Of a stretch of DNA of 64,000 nt, positions 57,181 through 64,000 are shown piece by piece. Source of the stretch: Phyto melanocephala (taxonomy: Eukaryota; Arthropoda; Insecta; Diptera; Rhinophoridae); assembly GCA_941918925.1 (NCBI GenBank), contig OW799233.1, forward strand, positions 81,963,055-82,027,054. Reading direction: 5' to 3'. A program made the position numbers and the translations under genes. How positions within the stretch are numbered: position 1 is the stretch's first letter; the number at the start of each line of letters is the position of its first letter. The notes under the pieces are model-generated. The model made no database searches and was not told the origin of the DNA. It worked only from the letters and a program-made list of their open reading frames with translations.

Positions 57181-59892
57181 TTTTTTTTAGTTTTTTTTAT
57201 TTTTTATTTATTTATTGAATCCTCACTGAAAATGTGTGAACTAACAATAAGTATTTAAATCTTAAGACTAAATAAAGTATTAAGTCCAGCCAATGCCAGA
57301 CAAAATTTTGTGGTTTCATTTTAATTTATTCTTTACAAGTGTACCAAGTCAGCAGTATGTCTCCTTCTTAGTCGCAGGTGACCACTGCTATTTAGTAGAT
57401 TCCGGGCTAGTGTATTCGGATGGGTTTCTAGTTTCTTTAAGTAGTTTTCGCTATGTCTTTTGATTTCATCTCTAACAAGGTGTACGTTGAGATCCTTATG
57501 TATGTTGGAGTTTCTTATATACCAGGGAGCACACGTGATCATTCTAAGAAGTCTGTTTTGACGTCTTTGCAACTTTTCTATGTTAGATGCTGAGGCGGTA
57601 CCCCAGAGTTGAATTCCATAGCACCATATGGGTTTAATTATCGAGTTATAAAGCAACAGTTTACAATCCAAGGCAAGTAAAGAGTTCCTACCCATAAGCC
57701 ACGTGAGCTCAACAGTTTTTAACTTTATCTGGGTAAGTTTCGCATCTATGTGATTTTTCCATGTAAGACGACGGTCAAGATGTATACCGAGATATTTCAC
57801 ATTTGATTGTTGGGGTATATTATTATTTATTTGAATCGGTGGACACGTTTCTCTTCTTAAAGTAAAAGTTACGTGTATACATTTCTGTTCATTCACTTTT
57901 ATTTTCCATTTATCTAACCATGTTTCTAATTGTGATATATGATTTTGTAACAATCTTGACGCTGCTAATGGGTCATTGTGGACACTAAGGATTGCTGTAT
58001 CATCAGCAAATGTGGACGTATGGGTATTCAAGTTTAATGGCATATCAGATGTATATAGAATATACAGAAGTGGTCCCAAAATACTACCTTGCGGTACTCC
58101 AGCACAAATGTCTTGGGGGGAGCTGAAGAAACTTTTTTCCGCGAGAACGAATTTACGATTTGTTATATAGCTTTCTAGGAGCTTATGGGTATTTGACGGT
58201 AACAAAAGTTTTATTTTCAAAAGAAGTCCCTCATGCCAAACTTTATCAAAGGCTTGTGATACATCAATAAAGAGAGCAGAGCAGTATTTTTTATCCTCAA
58301 ATGCCTTTCTTATTACAGTGATTAGCCTATGGACTTGTTCACTGGTGTTGTGTTTTCTCCTGAAGCCAAATTGATGCGCTGGAATAGTATTGTTTTCGTC
58401 TACATACAAGGTCAACTTATTCATGAGTAACTTTTCGAACAGTTTTGATATATTGGGTAAAAGACTGATTGGTCTATAAGATTCAACTTTTGTGTGGTCT
58501 TTGCCTGGTTTGGGTATCATTTTAACAAGTGATACTTTCCATACCGGGGGATAGTACTCCAGGCGTAAAATAGCATTAAAAATAAAGAGAATAATTCTTA
58601 ATGCTATACGGGGTAATTCTACAAGCATTTTATTACTTATCTTGTCGATGCCAGGTGCTTTTTTTGGGTCTAATTCAATAATTGCTTTCTCAAGCTCTCG
58701 CATTTCAAACATAAGCGGGGTACATACTATGTGCTGGGATGTAGTAGGAGGCGACTCTATTATAGTACTAGATAAGTTTGGCGTAAAAACTTCCTTCAAA
58801 TGATCCACGAACAGATTTCCTTTTTCCGTGTCGTTTCTGGCCCAATTTCCATTTAATTTTCGCAAAGGAGGCTTACATGTAACGGGTCTTTTAAGATTTT
58901 TTGTAGCACGCCACAAAGAGTAATCGGTTTTAGCTGATGGATCTAAGTTTTCGAGATATCTGCTAAGCGATTCAATTCTTTTTTCTTCAAGAAGTCTTCG
59001 CAAATTCTTCGTGCATTCTTTAAGACGTTCCTTTAATTGTGGAGATCTGTGCTGTTGCCATTCTCTTCGTGCAACTCTTTTATCATTTAGGAGTCTTTCG
59101 ACATCTATAGAAAAAATTCTGTTTGATCTTTTGTGTCGGCGGGGCTTTGTAGCCAGTTGAGCAGCAAGTTTGATTTGTAATTCTAAATTTTTAACAGAGA
59201 GGTCAATATCGTCTGTTGTTCTTAACGGTATATTTTCCGAACAATGAGAACTAATAAACATTCTGTATTTTAGCCAATCTGTGCTTTTTCCCGTAAGCGC
59301 TAAGTCACCATAGGGGTTTACAATTTGTCGGGGGCCCTGGATACAAACAATAGTGGGTGTGTGATCTGACGACAAATCTAATGACGATTCTACCTGTACT
59401 AATTCCCTTGAGATAGCCTTTGTCACTCCAAAATCGATTAAATCTGGTATTTTTGCCTATCTGTTGGCCAGTAAGTGGGTTCTCCGCTTGATATAACATC
59501 CATACCCATTTTTGAAATTGTATTAAATAAAACACTTGGGAGAAATCAGCCGTGACCCCCAGAATGTGTGTTTGGCATTGTAGTCATCAGCTGCCAGAAA
59601 GCGGGGACCTAACGATTTAAAGAAATCAGTGTACTGAATTTCTGTTATCGGAAATCTAGGAGGGGAGTAAATTGATGAAATAACAAGGTTCGTGTTAAAT
59701 TCTTCGAGGCATATAGTGCTGGCTTGAAGATAGTTTTCACGAAATTCGGGCATTGGAAAGTGTTTTAAACGAGACTTTATGATAACCGCTGTACCACCGC
59801 ATCCTCTGCCTCTGGGGTCTTTTGTGTCATAAATTGTGTATCCTTGTATTGAAAAAGAACTTCTTGGGGTTAAATGAGTCTCAGAAACAAGC
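57181..59892 (-). mobile_element. Jockey-clade LINE, 5'-truncated, with 11-bp target duplication
   Basis: Flanked by exact ATATTTTAGTA duplications (57170-57180 and 59893-59903). The 3' end (left) is an A-rich tail (T-rich on the + strand, 57181-57230), the 5' end (right) breaks inside the endonuclease. Clade assigned from RT motifs; not tested by phylogeny. Confidence 0.9.
57333..59892 (-). pseudogene. Jockey-clade ORF2: endonuclease end plus complete reverse transcriptase
   Basis: The RT frame (59426-57333, 697 codons) is intact: KAPGIDKISNKML, SYRPISLLPNISKLFEKL, HQFGFRRKHNTSEQ, FIDVSQAFDKVWHEGLL, CAGVPQGSILGPLLY, the catalytic TFADDTAIL (near 58,010) and KYLGIHLDRRLTWKNHI, ending with the stop at 57333. 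Upstream, the endonuclease is split over two frames: MLVSETHLTP..., DYNAKHTFWGS (about 59,560; the usual Gly before Asp is Ala-Asp) in 59894-59523, and the SDHTPTI block at about 59,370. No C-terminal zinc knuckle follows RT, unlike the R1-clade copies at 1-9.5 kb. Loss of ORF1 and the endonuclease start makes it non-autonomous. Confidence 0.9.
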
Positions 59893-59964
59893 ATATTTTA
59901 GTATAAAGAGATTATTCCATAGCGATTAATGTTAATAACAAAATAATAAATTTTGTGCTATTAA

Positions 59965-60812
59965 AAGGGATTTTTCACGGGAATTTTAGTTATTAAATCT
60001 TCCTGATTTCCCGGCATTATTTTTCGGGATCCCGGGAAATGAAAAAGATGGCTACGATTCGAAAGCAGATGTTAATGTTGTAACATTTCTTTTTCATAAA
60101 AATTTTTTCTTCAAGGTTTTTTTTTACCCTACCATTTAAAAATATTTTTACAAATATTTGATATACTTTTTGAGGTAATGTGTTAAAAAATTAAAAAAAA
60201 AACTCAGCCCACGTTACCAATACTTCAAAGTTTCTATAAAGAAAGAGTTAAAACTTTTAAGAGGGAAGCGGTCAAAAAACTCAAAATATTGTATATTTGT
60301 TAAATGCACTTTTAACTATTCGTCCAACATCGATATAAAGTGAACGAGTGTTTTCTGTAACTGGGGCAATTTGTTAATAATATCGCTTTGAGCATATTAA
60401 AAGATTATTTTCTAAGTCGTTAAAAATTTTTACTTTACATTTTTTTAATTATACATTGTATTTACATGTTTTTGAAATTAACTTCTAATGATTTTATTTT
60501 TGATCTTATAGCTGAAGTACCTGTATTTTTGTTTTTTTGTGCTCATATTTGATCTCGTATCTAGAGACTAATATTTTTTTCAATAAAAATATCTTTACTC
60601 AATTTATATTTTAAATTCAAGTTTCTTTATTAAATTTCATAGTTTTGAAGTGTTTCTTTAACATTATAAACTATTTTATGCTTTTTAATTAAAAGTTTTT
60701 TATTAATTAAAAACCAATTTACTTTTTATTTGTTTTGCTGCGGAATCCCGGGATATTAAAAAAAAAATCTCACATTCCCGGGAAACAAAAAATTGCGGGA
60801 CAAAAAACCCTA
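59965..60812. mobile_element. hAT-type MITE, 848 bp, with 8-bp target duplication
   Basis: Ends AAGGGATTTTTCACGGGAA and its inverse TTGCGGGACAAAAAACCCTA, flanked by GCTATTAA (59957-59964) and GCTATAAA (60813-60820), one mismatch. Multiple TCCCGGGA motifs near both ends (about 60,018-60,040 and 60,745-60,783) look like subterminal transposase sites. The interior is AT-rich and non-coding. Confidence 0.82.
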
Positions 60813-60886
60813 GCTATAAAAGTACGGAAAATTGGTGGTGGGTATAAAAGTTTCGGCACAGCCGAATATAGTGCTCTTACTAGTTC

Positions 60887-61095
60887 AATTTACCAATATG
60901 CATTAACACATTTTATTTTGCTTACAAAAAATTTAATAAACAACTAATTAGCTTTTTTCATTCCAGGGTGTTTGTCTGAAGATGCATTGGAAGCCCACCA
61001 TAAAAATGTAAGGAAAGTGCGACTGTCTTATAACAATAAAACGTCTCGAGCAAACACAAATAAAGATATAATGTAATATTTGTTGCTGTCTTCAG
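60887..61095. other. AT-rich spacer
   Basis: No recognised features. Confidence 0.4.
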
Positions 61096-61225
61096 GGGCC
61101 GAATTACGGCATTCGAACGTGATCGAAATTTGAATATTCTTATTAGAATCCCTATACCTAAAGCACAGAGAACTCGATCGTTCGAGTAAAATTTCGATCG
61201 TGATCGAATGCCGTAATTTGGCCTC
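61096..61225. mobile_element. Small palindromic MITE, about 130 bp
   Basis: GGGGCCGAATTACGGCATTC on the left is mirrored by GAATGCCGTAATTTGGCCTC on the right, and the inner arms (GTGATCGAAATTT / AAATTTCGATCGTGATC) continue the pairing to a short loop with CCTATACCTAAAGCACAG. Target duplication not certain. Confidence 0.8.
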
Positions 61226-62679
61226 AGATCTAGTATTATCATAAAGGAGGAACATTAATATTAAAAATAAAATAATAGACGCTAAAATTGAGAAATACTT
61301 TGTTAAGGAAAGTGCTGAAACAGTAGATGATATAATAAAAGACGAGATGACTTTTTCATTAAGCGAAATTTGGTTTTGAGAAGAATCAAGTAGGGATGAT
61401 GCTTTTTTATAAGATTGCCTTTATATCTTTTTTTTATTTTAAATGTTATAAGAAATATAATTACTAAGATGAGCTGTTACAATTTTTGTTTCAAAATCGT
61501 AAATTTTCAAAATCTAATACAAATAAAAATGTTTACTTTATTAAAACATATTCTTTTTTTTCTGATTTTTTAATTTTTATGATTAATTAATATTGCTAGT
61601 TTTCTCCTTTAATTTTTTTCATTTATTTTATCTTAAGAAACGGTAGGACTCTCCCGATTGTGGACACATATAGTGGATTATACCGAAAAAAATAACGAAG
61701 TGATCGAACTACATTGTGGTTTAAAGGGAAATTTTGCTTATTTGTGTATTTCTCTATGTATGTATTCTCTTTTTATAAAATTTATAGTTACAAATATTGC
61801 TAATTTTCTTATAATATTTATAATTAACTTGATTAATTTTTTATTATACATGTTACAAATGAAAAAAAAAATTAAGATGTTTTTTTCGACAGATGAAGGT
61901 TTTTCTAAGAAAACTTTTGGTTCCACTGATAATAGATGATATTTTTCGTCGTTATTGTGCTTCATACGACGAATATACACAATGAATTTTAACCGACGAA
62001 TTCATCGTGTTGTGCGAAATTCATCGTTTGTCCCAGTTGTTCGCCTAGAATTAGATTTAACGGAAAGTGTAAAACAAACATAAACTGTTGCTCAAAAAGA
62101 CGTCCTTGAACGTATATGATTTTTTTAAAGAAAATCGGAAAAAGACATGATTTTGACACTCATCATGTAAAAGCTAATTTATGCGGTGTAGCAGTATATC
62201 AAATATACTGTATAAATTGTTTAGTACACTAGTATCGCGAAAAAATATTTGATAAAAAACAAACATCTTATTTTCCATCCCTGTTCTGTACATATCTACC
62301 AGAAACTAATGTATGTAAGTACATTTTCTTATAGTGACTAGTGTTAAAAAAAAACTATGTAATCAATTAGAGAAGAGAAGCAGAATGGGGGCTCGTTATG
62401 ACAAAGGTCACTCACTCGACAACCCGCTCATCGAAACGACTTTGTTATTATTTTGTGTTATCGGTTTCTACTAAGTATTAATACTCATAGATACAAGTAT
62501 ATAAAAAGTGCCTCTGATTTCTTTGTATATGAATCAATTCCCAGCAAACATAAAATAAGAAATGCTGTATAATAAATAATGTAATACTTAATAATATTTT
62601 TTAATTAATTTTATTTCAGTGATTCAAATCACATTCTAATGAACTACTTAAAACAACAAACTGTTTAAAAATTTACATA
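61226..62679. other. AT-rich sequence with a short mariner-MITE-like fragment
   Basis: ACTCTCCCGATTGTGGACAC near 61,650 resembles part of the mariner MITE. A repeated ATTCATCGTGTTGTGCGAAA-like stretch lies near 62,000. No supported gene on either strand. Confidence 0.4.
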
Positions 62680-62699
62680 TCTATATATATAAAAGTGAA

Positions 62700-62736
<37 letters not shown>

Positions 62737-63808
62737 GCTATAGACTCTGAAACTGTAAAACCGATCGGGCTCAAACTTTGGTAAGTTGTTGTACACATAC
62801 CGGGGAGTGTTTATGGATGAAAAAAAGTGGGCGGGGCCACGCCCATAAAAAATTACTTATCAGTTTTAGCTACTTGCACTTGACCGATTTTTCTGAAACT
62901 TTGCACACATATCGAGCTCTGATGACTAAATAATTTCGTGATAAAAAAAGTGGGCGGGGCCACGCCCATAAAAAATTTTTAATTTTGAGGTACTTGCAAT
63001 GAACGGATTTTACTGAAACTTTGCACACATATTGGGCTGTCATGACTTTATAATTTCGTGATTAGAAAAGTGGGCAGGGCCACGCCCATAAAAAAAAAGT
63101 TATAAGTTTGAGGTACTTGCACTGGACCGATTTTTCTAAAACTTTGCACACACACTAAGCTGTCATGACTTTATAATTTCGTGATTAGAAAAGTGGGCAG
63201 TGCCACGCCCATAAAAAAAAGTTATCATTTTGAGGTATTTGCACTCGACCGATTTTTCTGAAACTTTGCACACATATTGAGCTGTTATGACTTTATAATT
63301 TCGTGATTGAAAAAGTGGGCGGGGCCACGCCCATAAAAAATTAGTTATCAGATTTAGCTACTTGCACTGGACCGAATTTTCTGAAACTTCGCAAACATAC
63401 TGAGCTGTCATGACTTTACACTTTCGTCATTAGAAAAGTGGGCAGTGTCACGCCCATTAAAAAAAAGGTATCATTTTGAGGTACTTTCACTGGACCGATT
63501 TTTTGAAACTTTGCACACATATTGAGTTGTCATGACTATACAGTTTCGTATTTACAAAAGTGGGCAGTGCCACGCCCATTAAAAAAAGGTATCATTTTGA
63601 GGTACTTACACTGGACCGATTTTTCTGAAACTTTTCACACTTATTGAGCTGTCATGACTATACAGTTTCTTAATTAGAAAAGTGGGCAGTGCCACCCTCA
63701 TAAAGAAAAAGTTATAGTTTTTAGCCTTGCACTTGATATTCGATTAAAATTTAGAATGCGATTAAAATTCATGAAGGGGCGTAGCAACGCGCGCCGGGAT
63801 TGGCTAGT
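62680..63808 (+). mobile_element. Non-autonomous Helitron H1 (copy 2), 1.13 kb
   Basis: Starts TCTATATATATAAAAGTGAA with (GT)n and ends with the GCGT-AGCA-ACGC hairpin and CTAGT. Flanking bases are A and T, the expected Helitron insertion context. Eight tandem units of 120-123 bp (GCCACGCCCAT-type marks at 62836, 62959, 63079, 63202, 63324, 63447, 63569 and 63691), against five in copy 1 at 11.4 kb. No protein encoded. Confidence 0.9.
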
Positions 63809-64000
63809 TACTTATAAAAGGCTAAACAGTTAATAACACTTAACACTAACATCATATTAGTGTCAATGTTAAGCATTTCATGTCTATTGTGAACGGGTTG
63901 TAATGCAATAGAGTCAAATCATTTGTAGTTCTTAAAGCAGAGCATTTATTAATGTATATAAAAAATATAGTTACTACATTTATCTCGACGTTTCGTTAAT
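63809..64000. other. Spacer at window edge
   Basis: No recognised features. Confidence 0.4.

Larger units (their letters stand above)
56614..60886. mobile_element. Family A copy 4, split by a Jockey LINE and a hAT MITE
   Basis: Left end AACAAGTAAGAGCACTATAT at 56614, right end GTGCTCTTACTAGTT at 60886 with a nearly complete hairpin at about 60,851-60,867. Between the ends, apart from the insertions, lie one or two diverged array units (56,760-57,110) and the inverted terminal sequence. This copy lacks the mariner MITE. Its left terminal repeat preserves the uninterrupted versions of both target sites. Confidence 0.75.

Noticed and set aside
61658..61939. 93-codon + strand frame with hydrophobic runs
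   Set aside because: AT-rich composition gives Ile/Phe/Leu runs; there is no motif, splice context or similarity that I recognise.

Overview
This window is AT-rich eukaryotic DNA from a higher fly (Diptera, probably a brachyceran). The evidence is the very short spliced introns (57 and 65 bp), a TE complement typical of flies (R1-clade, Jockey and LOA-like LINEs, a CsRn1/Kabuki-type Ty3/gypsy element with a tRNA-Trp primer site, rosa-like mariners, tandem-repeat Helitrons) and abundant (ATGT)n. There is no bacterial gene organisation. Only two host genes are visible. One is the last two exons of EMC2 (+ strand, 13.3-13.6 kb). The other is the 3' part of a leucine-rich-repeat gene resembling LRMDA (- strand, 27.9-28.9 kb). 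Nearly everything else that can be identified is transposon or repeat.

Layout. 1-9.5 kb: two related R1-clade LINEs, both on the - strand, head to tail, separated by a 356-bp (ATGT)n/(ACAT)n array; this resembles the (ACAY)n targeting of Waldo elements. 11.4-13.0 kb: a short Helitron, then a fold-back element built around a mariner-derived MITE, just upstream of the EMC2 exons. 15.6-21.7 kb: a large composite inverted-terminal element ('family A') holding a mariner MITE, a 288-bp tandem array, a SINE with an exact 12-bp target duplication, and a gag-less LTR retrotransposon. 21.9-27.4 kb: a 'family B' terminal-hairpin element, a piggyBac relic and a second family A copy.

27.9-41.1 kb: the LRR gene, a decayed LOA/Jockey-type LINE, opposed 288-bp-type arrays around a rosa-like mariner, a hAT-type MITE with 8-bp duplications, and a 2.6-kb Helitron on the - strand that carries a 118-bp tandem array with an A-B-B higher-order pattern. 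42.2-50.8 kb: an inverted family A copy, a Tc1 N-terminal relic, a 1.57-kb palindrome of two head-to-head family B elements abutting a hAT transposase relic, and a decayed ORF of an insect multicopy family. 51-64 kb: repeat fragments, a second deleted rosa-like mariner, another mariner MITE, a family A copy interrupted by a Jockey LINE (11-bp duplications) and a hAT MITE (8-bp duplications), and a second Helitron of the first type.

The elements are largely nested, and several insertions can be polarised because an empty version of the target exists elsewhere in the window: the SINE and LTR element against family A copy 2, and the Jockey and hAT insertions against the opposite terminal repeat of their own host element. 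No CRISPR array, rRNA gene or functional tRNA gene was seen. Family names below (A, B, W1, W2) are local labels.
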